From assembly GCA_964634685.1 (NCBI GenBank), contig CAZWLD010000044.1:1-15262 (forward strand): 15,262 bases of DNA, in the 5' to 3' direction. The notes under the pieces were generated by a model that had not been told where the DNA came from, ran no database searches, and saw only the letters and a program-made list of their open reading frames with translations. Source of the stretch: CAZWLD01 sp964634685. Lineage in GTDB: Bacteria > Bacillota_I > Bacilli_A > Acholeplasmatales > JAEDCM01. A program made the translations under genes and the position numbers. Position 1 is the stretch's first letter. Each line of letters opens with the position of its first letter. Below, piece by piece: positions 8,754-14,604 of the stretch.

Positions 8754-9401
8754 TTATTCCTCCATATTTTTTATTTTTTCTTGTAGTTTATTTGATAATA
8801 TAGCAAGTGATGCCCCCATATTTTCATTTTGAACAATAATTCCATCAGGAACCTGCAGATGGACAGGCGCAAAATTCCAAATTGCTAATACGCCGCTTGA
8901 AACTAGCATATCACAAATATCTTGGGCATACTTGGCTGGAACACAGATGATACCGATATGAATGTTCATTCTTTGACAAAGATTCCTGAGCTTATCAATT
9001 GAAAATATTTTTTTATTTCCAATTTCTTTATCCCATAAATCAGGATCACTATCAAATCCAGCAATAATTTTCAAGCCATAATAATCAAAACCAGGATATC
9101 CAAGCAGGGCCTTTCCTAAGCTTCCACAGCCCACCAAAACCGCACTATTAACATCTTTATAGCCTAAGAAGTCTTTAATATCCTCAATTAATTCCTTAAT
9201 ATCTCTACCTCGTCCCGGAACACCACTTTTTTTACTAACCAAAGCGATATCCTTTCTGACCTTTTCTTCTGACAGCTTTAAATCATTCGATATTTGGGTT
9301 GAGGATATTGAGTCAATTCCTTCACGTTCCTTAGCTATTAGATAATTCAAATACTGTGGTAATCTTAGAAGCTGATTTCTTGAAACAATTTTATCATTCA
9401 A
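8754..9401 (-). CDS. rex: Redox-sensing transcriptional repressor Rex, variant DNA-binding domain
   Basis: Rex repressors bind DNA when NADH/NAD+ is low and release it when NADH rises. From the chosen TTG (9399-9401) the protein has 215 residues, the usual length. Residues 1-78 form the winged helix (RLPQYLNYL...SSTQISNDLKLSEEKVRKDI). The Rossmann domain follows, with GCGSLG at 91-96 and the family signatures IGIICVPAKYAQ and NFAPVHLQVPDGI. After VRKD, where most Rex proteins read close to LSYFGEFGKRGVGY, this one reads IALVSKKSGVPGRGRD, so the recognition helix and wing are altered. Start choice: GAGGTG at 9413-9408 is an ideal ribosome site six bases before TTG. The longer frame from GTG (9408-9410, 218 residues) would have its start codon inside that site. 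It is the first gene of the redox operon and probably regulates itself. Confidence 0.93.
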   Translation of the reverse strand: MNDKIVSRNQLLRLPQYLNYLIAKEREGIDSISSTQISNDLKLSEEKVRKDIALVSKKSGVPGRGRDIKELIEDIKDFLGYKDVNSAVLVGCGSLGKALLGYPGFDYYGLKIIAGFDSDPDLWDKEIGNKKIFSIDKLRNLCQRMNIHIGIICVPAKYAQDICDMLVSSGVLAIWNFAPVHLQVPDGIIVQNENMGASLAILSNKLQEKIKNMEE

Positions 9402-9416
9402 ATCGTTCACCTCGAT

Positions 9417-9434
9417 TCAGTATTTTTTTACTGA
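9417..9434. promoter_or_regulatory. Downstream copy of 18-bp palindromic operator TCAGTA-N6-TACTGA
   Basis: A perfect inverted repeat with a T6/A6 centre, identical over all 18 bases to the copy at 9455-9472. It lies about +8 to +25 of the predicted transcript and ends 3 bases before the rex ribosome site. As RNA it could form a 6-bp stem with an A6 loop beside that site. The two copies are 38 bp apart, start to start. Confidence 0.8.
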
Positions 9435-9448
9435 TTACTACAGTTATA

Positions 9449-9477
9449 AGTATATCAGTATTTTTTTACTGAGTCAA
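9449..9477 (-). promoter_or_regulatory. Promoter of the rex-adhE-hydrogenase operon
   Basis: On the minus strand TTGACT (9477-9472), a 17-bp spacer, and TATACT (9454-9449): one mismatch from consensus in each hexamer and ideal spacing. The start of transcription should be near 9442, giving a leader of about 40 bases before TTG. No other good promoter was seen between here and the operon end. Confidence 0.88.
9455..9472. promoter_or_regulatory. Operator palindrome TCAGTA-N6-TACTGA filling the promoter spacer
   Basis: The 18-bp perfect palindrome covers the whole 17-bp spacer between -35 and -10 and touches the last -35 base. A dimeric protein bound here would block RNA polymerase, so it is a repressor operator by position. 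The natural candidate is the adjacent Rex, but the sequence is unlike the known Rex site. Another unlinked repressor is possible. Confidence 0.8.
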
Positions 9478-9481
9478 TATT

Positions 9482-9506
9482 TTGTGAAATAAACACGTTT
9501 TCACAA
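9482..9506. promoter_or_regulatory. Inverted repeat TTGTGAA-N11-TTCACAA upstream of the rex promoter
   Basis: Seven-base perfect half-sites identical to those of the common Rex operator, but separated by 11 bases instead of 4. It lies just upstream of the -35 box. The minus-strand segment 9503-9490 (TGAAAACGTGTTTA) also resembles a CcpA cre site at most conserved positions. It could therefore be a widened Rex site, a cre site, or a site for a Crp/Fnr-type activator; position alone would suit activation or added repression. Confidence 0.45.
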
Positions 9507-9516
9507 ATCATTATAT

Positions 9517-9556
9517 TAAAAAAGGACTCAATAAATCCGTAAATTTATTAAATCCT
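9517..9556 (-). terminator. Terminator of the two-component operon
   Basis: Minus-strand arms at 9556-9543 and 9536-9523 pair over 14 positions, allowing two U-G pairs and one U-U mismatch, with a 6-base loop, followed by TTTTTT. It begins within the stop codon of the histidine kinase (TAG, 9555-9557). Confidence 0.82.
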
Positions 9557-10826
9557 ATAAAGCAGTAATTATAAAGGAAACACCTACTTCACGATTAACA
9601 ACCTCGATGTTATATTTAAAATGATCCAATGTTCTTTTAACGATAGCCATACCTAATCCAAATTGTCCTTTATTTCCTTTTTCATAAGGCTTAAAGATTG
9701 TTTTGATGAATTCCTCATCAATACCAGGACCATCATTATATATTTCAAGATATTTATCCTTTAAAATTATTCGCATTTCGTTTTTAGCGTATCTAATTCC
9801 ATTATCAATAATATTTGTTAAAACCGTGCGGTAATGCTCGCTAAATCCTTTAAAATAAACATTTTCTAATTCGAGAATAAAAGTGATGTTGGTTTGAAAA
9901 CGATAATAATCAACGACATTTTCAATTAGCTCCTTCATATTAACATCTTCAAATTCCGTTTTTGTCTCTAAATATTCAAGCTTATTATATTCTAATAATT
10001 GGATGGTCTTATTCTTTAAAATTTCGGCTTGTTTAATAATAACCAAAGCCGCTTCCTTATCTTCGATACCATCATAAATAGCTTCTGCATAGGATTTGAT
10101 AACGGCAATTGGTGTTTTAATATCATGACTAACATTTTGGATTATTTCCCGTTTTGTTTCTTCATTGTGACAAATCTCTTGCCGCATCGTTTCAATCGAA
10201 GAAGCTAATTCAGATATTTCATCATCACCCTCAAAAATGATTTCCTTTTGATATTGCTCAGCCGGTAATTGGGTAACAGCCTTTTGAATTTTTTTAAGAC
10301 GCGATACAATTTGTTGACTCCAAATTCCTAAAATGGCATTACCCCAAACAAGGATAACTCCATAAATGATAATAAACATAAAAAACGAGTTGTTTCGATA
10401 ATGCTTCATTAAATCATTATCCCCAATCGCCACAATATAGGAACCATCATCCTTGATTTTTGTCGCAAGGTGATAAAGACTATCATTTGATTTGTATACC
10501 TTAATACTACTATTCTCCGTGCGAATCGTGTTATCAATTATATAATTGATTTCATCATTCGAAAAAATATTAAGAATATTTTCTGAATAATGAATCTCAT
10601 TAGTATGTATATTACCATAGAAATATTCATACTTCGATTTGATAGGAGTCTTACCAACACTCCAAGAATCCTCAGTATAATTAATATAATCCTTAATACT
10701 ATTAACTCCAACCTCAGCATAAATTGAATCAAAGCGTGAGCTTGTAATTAAAGTAAAAATTAACATTGATAAAATAATTACAAAGCTAAAAAGCATAAAT
10801 ATTTGGTGAGTCAGTCTAAATCTCAT
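9555..10826 (-). CDS. Membrane sensor histidine kinase (CssS-like)
   Basis: A 423-residue inner-membrane sensor. TM1 is at about 8-28, an extracytoplasmic sensing region at about 29-145, TM2 at about 147-169, and HAMP at about 170-220. The dimerisation/phosphoacceptor domain carries His234 in NVSHDIKTPIAVIKSYAEAI. The ATPase domain has an N box TNIIDNGIRYA (Asn338, Asn342), G1 DGPGID (365-370), an F-box region IFKPYEKG and G2 FGLGMAIVKRT. All catalytic motifs are intact. The ATG overlaps the response regulator stop by 4 bases (ATGA), the usual translational coupling of a cognate pair. The H-box surroundings (DIKTPI, SYAEAIYDG) recall secretion-stress sensors such as B. subtilis CssS, but the external domain is not one I can identify, so the stimulus is unknown. 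The neighbouring redox operon has its own promoter, so a functional link is not implied. Confidence 0.92.
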   Translation of the reverse strand: MRFRLTHQIFMLFSFVIILSMLIFTLITSSRFDSIYAEVGVNSIKDYINYTEDSWSVGKTPIKSKYEYFYGNIHTNEIHYSENILNIFSNDEINYIIDNTIRTENSSIKVYKSNDSLYHLATKIKDDGSYIVAIGDNDLMKHYRNNSFFMFIIIYGVILVWGNAILGIWSQQIVSRLKKIQKAVTQLPAEQYQKEIIFEGDDEISELASSIETMRQEICHNEETKREIIQNVSHDIKTPIAVIKSYAEAIYDGIEDKEAALVIIKQAEILKNKTIQLLEYNKLEYLETKTEFEDVNMKELIENVVDYYRFQTNITFILELENVYFKGFSEHYRTVLTNIIDNGIRYAKNEMRIILKDKYLEIYNDGPGIDEEFIKTIFKPYEKGNKGQFGLGMAIVKRTLDHFKYNIEVVNREVGVSFIITAL

Positions 10827-11476
10827 AGTAAGCGGTAACCATAGCCATATATGGTTTCAACCTCAAGTAATGGCATTTTTTGACGAAGACGACGCATTAA
10901 ATCATCAACAACACGATCACTTCCAAAATAATTATTTCCCCAAACACCATCTAAGATTTGATCGCGCGAAAATGCTTGATTAGGGTGCTTTAAAAGAAAT
11001 GTTAACAATTCAAATTCTTTTGTTGTCAAAGCGATATTTTCACCATCATGTGAAACAATACGCTTATCATAATCGATATTATATTGTCCATAAACAAAGG
11101 CTTTGCTAGGTGTTTCATAAACACGATTTAAAATAGCCTTTACCCTTAATACAAGCTCACGAGGTGAATATGGCTTGGCAATATAATCATCACTACCTAA
11201 CTCTAATCCCATTATTTTATCAATATCCTGATCACGAGCTGATGAGAAAATTACTGGGGTTTTCTTATTATTATGCTTAATACTCTTAATTAAGTCATAC
11301 CCATTAATTTGCCCAGGAAGCATAATATCTAAAATCCATAAATCAAAATTTTCTTTAATATGATCATATGCTTCTTCTCCTGAATAAAAGGGATGAACCT
11401 CATATTTTTCATTTTCTAAATATTTACAAATTAATTTTGATAAATCCTTTTCATCCTCAACTAATGCTATTTTCAT
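10823..11476 (-). CDS. OmpR/PhoB-family response regulator
   Basis: A 217-residue DNA-binding regulator, cognate to the overlapping kinase. Receiver domain 1-118: acidic pocket Glu7/Asp8, phosphoacceptor Asp50 in WILDIMLPG, Ser79 and Lys101 (AKPYSPREL). The winged-helix effector (about 125-217) has the typical TTKEFELLTFLLKHPNQAFSR, VVDDLMRRLRQK and TIYGYGYRL elements. The start is set at ATG 11474-11476, which has GGAGGTG upstream and begins directly with MKIALVEDE. An in-frame ATG at 11507-11509 lies within the promoter-proximal palindrome, lacks a ribosome site and would add 11 unrelated residues. Complete and normal in length. Target promoters are unknown. Confidence 0.94.
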   Translation of the reverse strand: MKIALVEDEKDLSKLICKYLENEKYEVHPFYSGEEAYDHIKENFDLWILDIMLPGQINGYDLIKSIKHNNKKTPVIFSSARDQDIDKIMGLELGSDDYIAKPYSPRELVLRVKAILNRVYETPSKAFVYGQYNIDYDKRIVSHDGENIALTTKEFELLTFLLKHPNQAFSRDQILDGVWGNNYFGSDRVVDDLMRRLRQKMPLLEVETIYGYGYRLL

Positions 11477-11500
11477 ATAAACACCTCCAAAATAATAATA

Positions 11501-11520
11501 AAAGTGCATTGCTGCACTTT
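11501..11520. promoter_or_regulatory. 20-base palindrome at the start of the two-component transcript
   Basis: On the minus strand AAAGTGCA, GCAA, TGCACTTT: an 8-bp perfect inverted repeat with a GNRA-type loop, directly after the -10 box and spanning the predicted transcription start. It could be an operator, or a 5' hairpin if transcription begins at its first bases. The run after it (TATTATTATTTT) is not a clean U-tract, so attenuation is less likely. Confidence 0.55.
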
Positions 11521-11521
11521 C

Positions 11522-11530
11522 ATTATATCA
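11522..11530 (-). promoter_or_regulatory. Extended -10 promoter of the two-component operon
   Basis: Minus-strand TGA-TATAAT is a perfect -10 with the TGN extension. No good -35 box is visible at 16-18 bases. The start would fall near 11515, about 40 bases before the response regulator ATG. Confidence 0.65.
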
Positions 11531-11676
11531 TAGTTTACGCAAATTATAAAAGAGGGGGGATTTTTTTGCATAAAGTCTTTTTAAGACATCTTTATTGTAT
11601 TAAAAAAGAATTGCAGAATTATAGTCGAATTGTGTTTTATTTATGTGAAATTCAAAATCAAAATTTTTTTGAAAAA

Positions 11677-12954
11677 CTATTTAATTACTGCTTTTCCACC
11701 CATATATGGTCTTAAAGGCTCAGGAATACGAATTGATCCATCCTCTTGATAATTATTCTCAATAAAAGCAATCAATCCACGTGGTGTTGCCACAACGGTA
11801 TTGTTTAATGTATGAAGAAAGTATGTTCCTTTTTCTCCTTTTTTACGGATTCCTAAACGACGAGCTTGGGCATCTCCTAAATTTGAACAGCTACCAACCT
11901 CAAAATATTTCTTTTGGCGAGGACTCCAAGCCTCAACATCACAAGATTTAACCTTTAAATCAGCTAAATCACCGCTACAGCATTCTAATTGTCTTACCGG
12001 AATATCGAGACTTCTAAAGAAATTAACTGTAAGCTTCCACATTTTTTCATACCATTCCATTGATTCCTCAGGTTCACAAATAACAATCATTTCTTGCTTT
12101 TCAAATTGATGTACTCGATATAAACCTCTTTCCTCAAGACCATGACTTCCTCCTTCTTTTCTAAAGCATGGAGAATAGCTTGTCATATGAATAGGAAGAT
12201 CCTCATCCTTGATTATTTGATCTTTAAAGCGGCCAATCATTGAGTGCTCTGATGTTCCAATTAAATATAAATCTTCACCTTCAATTTTGTACATCATTGC
12301 TTCCATTTCTGGGAAAGACATAACACCAGTTACGACATCACTATGAATTAAGAATGGCGGAATAGCATAGGTAAAGCCGGCATCAATCATATAATCACGA
12401 GCATAAGCAAGTAAAGCCTCATGAAGACGAGCAATATCACCGATTAAATAATAAAATCCTTGACCAGAGGTACGTCCAGCCGCATCCTTATCCATTCCTT
12501 TTAATTTTTCAATAATATCCGCATGGTATGGAATCTCATATTCAGGAACAACTGGATCGCCAAAGCGTTCTACTTCAACATTGAAAGAATCATCCTTTCC
12601 AATTGGAACACTCTTATCAATCATATTAGGAATTGTCATCATATCCTTTTTAAGGACAGCGGATATTTCTTCCTCTTCCTTTTCAATATTTACTAGACGG
12701 TTATTAATTTCCACAACATAAGCCTTTTTAGCGTTAGCTTCATCAATTTTTTTCTCTTTCATTAGCTTTCCAATTTCTTGGCTAACCTTATTACGTTCAC
12801 TGCGGAGATTATCTCCCTCAAGCTTAAGCTCACGAACCTTTTTATCTAATTCGATAACCTCATCAACTAAAGGTAATTTTTGATCTTGGAACTTTTTCTT
12901 GATATTTTCCTTTACAAGGTCCGGATTTTCACGAACAAATTTTAAATCTAGCAT
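11677..12954 (-). CDS. serS: Seryl-tRNA synthetase, divergent active-site motifs
   Basis: A 425-residue class II synthetase that charges tRNA-Ser. Residues 1-105 contain the long antiparallel coiled-coil arm that grips the tRNA (helices about 30-65 and 70-105). The catalytic domain follows, with the substrate loop GTSEHS (233-238), motif 2 FRKEGGSHGLEERGLYRVHQFEK (264-286) and motif 3 LNNTVVATPRGLIAFIENNYQ (383-403), ending RPYMGGKAVIK. Motif 2 (FRKEGGSHG...RVHQFEK) and motif 3 (ATPR) differ from the common bacterial FRAEAGSAGRDTRG...RQHQFNK and GLAVGRT, and lean toward archaeal/eukaryal-type SerRS. The ribosome site is AGGAGG, 9 bases before ATG. Expression is controlled by a serine T-box leader, which independently supports the amino-acid specificity. 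No clear U-tailed terminator was found after the stop. Confidence 0.95.
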   Translation of the reverse strand: MLDLKFVRENPDLVKENIKKKFQDQKLPLVDEVIELDKKVRELKLEGDNLRSERNKVSQEIGKLMKEKKIDEANAKKAYVVEINNRLVNIEKEEEEISAVLKKDMMTIPNMIDKSVPIGKDDSFNVEVERFGDPVVPEYEIPYHADIIEKLKGMDKDAAGRTSGQGFYYLIGDIARLHEALLAYARDYMIDAGFTYAIPPFLIHSDVVTGVMSFPEMEAMMYKIEGEDLYLIGTSEHSMIGRFKDQIIKDEDLPIHMTSYSPCFRKEGGSHGLEERGLYRVHQFEKQEMIVICEPEESMEWYEKMWKLTVNFFRSLDIPVRQLECCSGDLADLKVKSCDVEAWSPRQKKYFEVGSCSNLGDAQARRLGIRKKGEKGTYFLHTLNNTVVATPRGLIAFIENNYQEDGSIRIPEPLRPYMGGKAVIK

Positions 12955-12985
12955 TTTCTTTTCCTCCTAAATTATTTTCAAAAAT

Positions 12986-13013
12986 AAAAAAACATCCTTA
13001 AAAATAAGGACGT
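12986..13013 (-). terminator. Conditional terminator of the serS T-box
   Basis: Minus-strand ACGTCCTT, a 6-base loop, then AAGGATGT with one G-U pair, followed by a T run (12991-12986). It lies 32 bases before the serS ATG and is the attenuation switch of the T-box. Confidence 0.9.
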
Positions 13014-13193
13014 GATTAGCGCGGTGCCACCTTAATTCTAGATAAAAATCTAGCTTCTTTAAAGCTATAACGGGCCTCCCGGATGTTATTAGCATCACTC
13101 CAAAGTAGATTCATTATATCAATTTTCTAAGCTTTCACCAGCCGCTTAGTCTCTATAAAAATATGATATAATTACTTGTCTTTTTCATCGTTT
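12986..13193 (-). promoter_or_regulatory. T-box riboswitch leader, serine-specific, for serS
   Basis: The serS leader RNA senses uncharged tRNA-Ser. Stem I runs from about 13190 to 13100 and has pairing TTATATCA with TGATATAA and a distal hairpin CTAAGC...GCTTAG enclosing GCTGGTGAAA. The specifier lies in GAA-TCT-ACTTTGGAGTG, with UCU (Ser) at 13109-13107. The T-box AAGGTGGCACCGCG is at 13033-13020. Its TGGC predicts a G discriminator base, as in bacterial tRNA-Ser. The TAAGG before TGGC can pair with CCTTA in the 5' arm of the terminator (13013-13006), giving the antiterminator. Confidence 0.93.
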
Positions 13194-13199
13194 GATATT

Positions 13200-13228
13200 A
13201 TTATAAAAGCAATTCCTTTATAAGTCAA
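13200..13228 (-). promoter_or_regulatory. serS promoter
   Basis: Minus-strand TTGACT (13228-13223), a 17-bp spacer, and a perfect TATAAT (13205-13200). The predicted start is near 13193, just before the T-box stem I. Confidence 0.9.
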
Positions 13229-13352
13229 TACTATTATCCTTCCCAATCTTTTATTTATTCTCAAGTAACCGTTATTTTTTTCTTAAAAACATTTATCATT
13301 AAAGAATAACGATATTCTCCATAAGTATCTAATATTACAAAAAATTGTCATT

Positions 13353-13383
13353 TCGCAAAAATAATAGATTATTATCGCAAAAA
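13353..13383 (+). repeat. Two direct repeats TCGCAAAAA, 22 bp apart
   Basis: TCGCAAAAA occurs at 13353-13361 and 13375-13383, flanking an AATAATAGATTATT palindrome, in the divergent intergenic region and about 40-70 bases upstream of the -10 box of the rightward gene. Two-turn spacing suits protein binding on one DNA face. The region is extremely AT-rich, so chance is a real alternative. Confidence 0.3.
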
Positions 13384-13420
13384 ATATAATCGTATTTTTC
13401 TATATATTTTTTTTAATATG

Positions 13421-13429
13421 TGTTATCAT
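13421..13429 (+). promoter_or_regulatory. Possible extended -10 promoter of the rightward gene
   Basis: TGT-TATCAT fits TGN plus a -10 hexamer with one mismatch. No -35 box is recognisable in the AT-rich stretch upstream. Start of transcription would be near 13436, leaving a very short leader before the ATG at 13452. Confidence 0.4.
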
Positions 13430-13451
13430 ATTATTGAATTAAAGAAATGGA

Positions 13452-14567
13452 ATGATTTATATGATTTACAAAATTGGTCAAAAGGGAAAACATCTATCAA
13501 CAGGAAGAATAGTGGAAATAAGTAAAATCAATAATGGAGAGGTTACTCTCAATTATAAAAATGAATTTGGAAAAATGAAATCAATGGTCGTAAAGGAAAA
13601 ATATCTTCAATTAGATTTTAAATTTGAGGAACCCGTTGAAACCTTATTTCGTCCTAATATCAAAACTGGACAACCAGAGGAGGTTGTAACCTTTATTCCC
13701 AAATTTTATGATTCAACGAATGAAATTAGCTACACACCAATGCTTCCTTTTTTTAAATCATTAACTGATAGCTATACCGACTATACAGAAATCACATCCT
13801 ATACTAATAAAGCCTCTTGCATTGAATATTTATTTTGTTATGGCTTTATCAATGCTTTAACATCAATGTTAGCTTTTAAGAAACTATTTTCGATAAAGAA
13901 TGATATAAAAAATATTCTTATTATTGGTGGAGATAATAAAATTGATTGGCTTGGTCTTCGCTTGATGGACCGTAGCTTAAGCCACAAGGTTCATATTACT
14001 CATCTTGATAAAACAAAATGGGCTAAATCAGCCTATGTTATTCCAAGTGAAAAAATTGAAAAAGAACCTTCACTTCAAATCAATATTAAAAGTCCTGAAT
14101 TTTTGAAGCTTAATTTTGAAAAATATGATTTGATTCTTTTCTCTCGCGTTTTAAATTACAAAGAGAGTACAAGAATCCCAGAAAAATATCTTGAAAAGGT
14201 CTTTGATAAAGCTCATCAAGGAGCTATCATCGCGGATATTGCGCATATGGAAAATCAAAATAGCTCTTTCTTCGAATATTACACAAAGCAAAACCTAAAT
14301 ACCTATGATCTCGCCGCAAGTAATATTGAAGAATCTCCTCTTTTCAAGAGATTTAGAGATAAGCTTTGGTCTATTTACAAGAGTGGTCACAAATGTGATC
14401 CATCGTGTCCAGGAATTGAAAACAAAATATTCTATTGTAACAACTGCCCTAATCGTATTTGGAAGGGAATGCCGCAAACAAGTTTTCAGTCATTTGCGAC
14501 GAAAAAGGTTTATAATCGCCTAAGAGCAGTTATGAAAAAGGGCGACAAAATCGTTGATATTTTATAA
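13452..14567 (+). CDS. Unidentified protein with Rossmann-like core and C-terminal Cys4 cluster
   Basis: A 371-residue soluble protein that I cannot assign to a named family. Residues 1-55 look like a small beta-barrel (IGQKGKHLSTGRIVEISK). Residues 150-270 resemble a Rossmann or SAM-methyltransferase fold: a hydrophobic strand and glycine turn KNILIIGGDNKIDW (153-166), an acidic-ended strand ITHLDK (182-187), KYDLILFSRVL (224-234) and GAIIADIAHMEN (257-268). Residues 315-332 hold Cys315, Cys319, Cys329 and Cys332 (CX3CX9CX2C), a likely zinc or Fe-S site. The tail is basic. There is no signal peptide or membrane segment. The start is ambiguous: ATG 13452 has only a weak GAAATGG upstream, while ATG 13461 gives MIYKIGQKG. 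It is the only complete rightward gene in the window, divergent from serS and convergent with the zinc-ribbon gene, so context gives no function. Confidence 0.85.
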   Translation: MIYMIYKIGQKGKHLSTGRIVEISKINNGEVTLNYKNEFGKMKSMVVKEKYLQLDFKFEEPVETLFRPNIKTGQPEEVVTFIPKFYDSTNEISYTPMLPFFKSLTDSYTDYTEITSYTNKASCIEYLFCYGFINALTSMLAFKKLFSIKNDIKNILIIGGDNKIDWLGLRLMDRSLSHKVHITHLDKTKWAKSAYVIPSEKIEKEPSLQINIKSPEFLKLNFEKYDLILFSRVLNYKESTRIPEKYLEKVFDKAHQGAIIADIAHMENQNSSFFEYYTKQNLNTYDLAASNIEESPLFKRFRDKLWSIYKSGHKCDPSCPGIENKIFYCNNCPNRIWKGMPQTSFQSFATKKVYNRLRAVMKKGDKIVDIL

Positions 14568-14572
14568 GAATT

Positions 14573-14604
14573 AAAAAGCACTTCAAAAAATGAGGTGCTT
14601 TTAT
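14573..14604. terminator. Bidirectional terminator between convergent genes
   Basis: AAAAGCACTTC, a 7-base loop, then GAGGTGCTTTT: an 11-bp stem with one wobble, T-rich on both strands. It ends the rightward gene 6 bases after its stop and overlaps the stop codon of the leftward zinc-ribbon gene (14601-14603). Confidence 0.82.

Noticed and set aside
9555..11476. Idea that the two-component system controls the adjacent redox operon
   Set aside because: A terminator (9517-9556) and an independent promoter (9449-9477) separate them, and nothing in the sensor suggests a redox ligand. Adjacency alone is not evidence.
11572..11600. Hairpin GTCTT-AAA-AAGAC with outer ATAAA/TTTAT pairing, considered as the serS terminator
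   Set aside because: It has no U-tract on either strand and the stem is interrupted. The rest of 11531-11676 also shows no convincing terminator or gene.
11640..11672. TTCAAAA...TTTTGAA inverted repeat just after serS
   Set aside because: Almost purely A/T pairs with a 9-base loop in AT-rich DNA; expected by chance and too weak to terminate.
11368..11715. 115-codon plus-strand open frame across the response regulator and serS boundary
   Set aside because: It overlaps the start of the response regulator, its promoter and the end of serS in antisense. The product is low-complexity and no plus-strand start signals are present.
14305..14523. Short open frames on both strands within the unknown rightward gene
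   Set aside because: The main frame keeps protein-like motifs and the Cys4 cluster throughout; the alternatives have no ribosome site or recognisable content.
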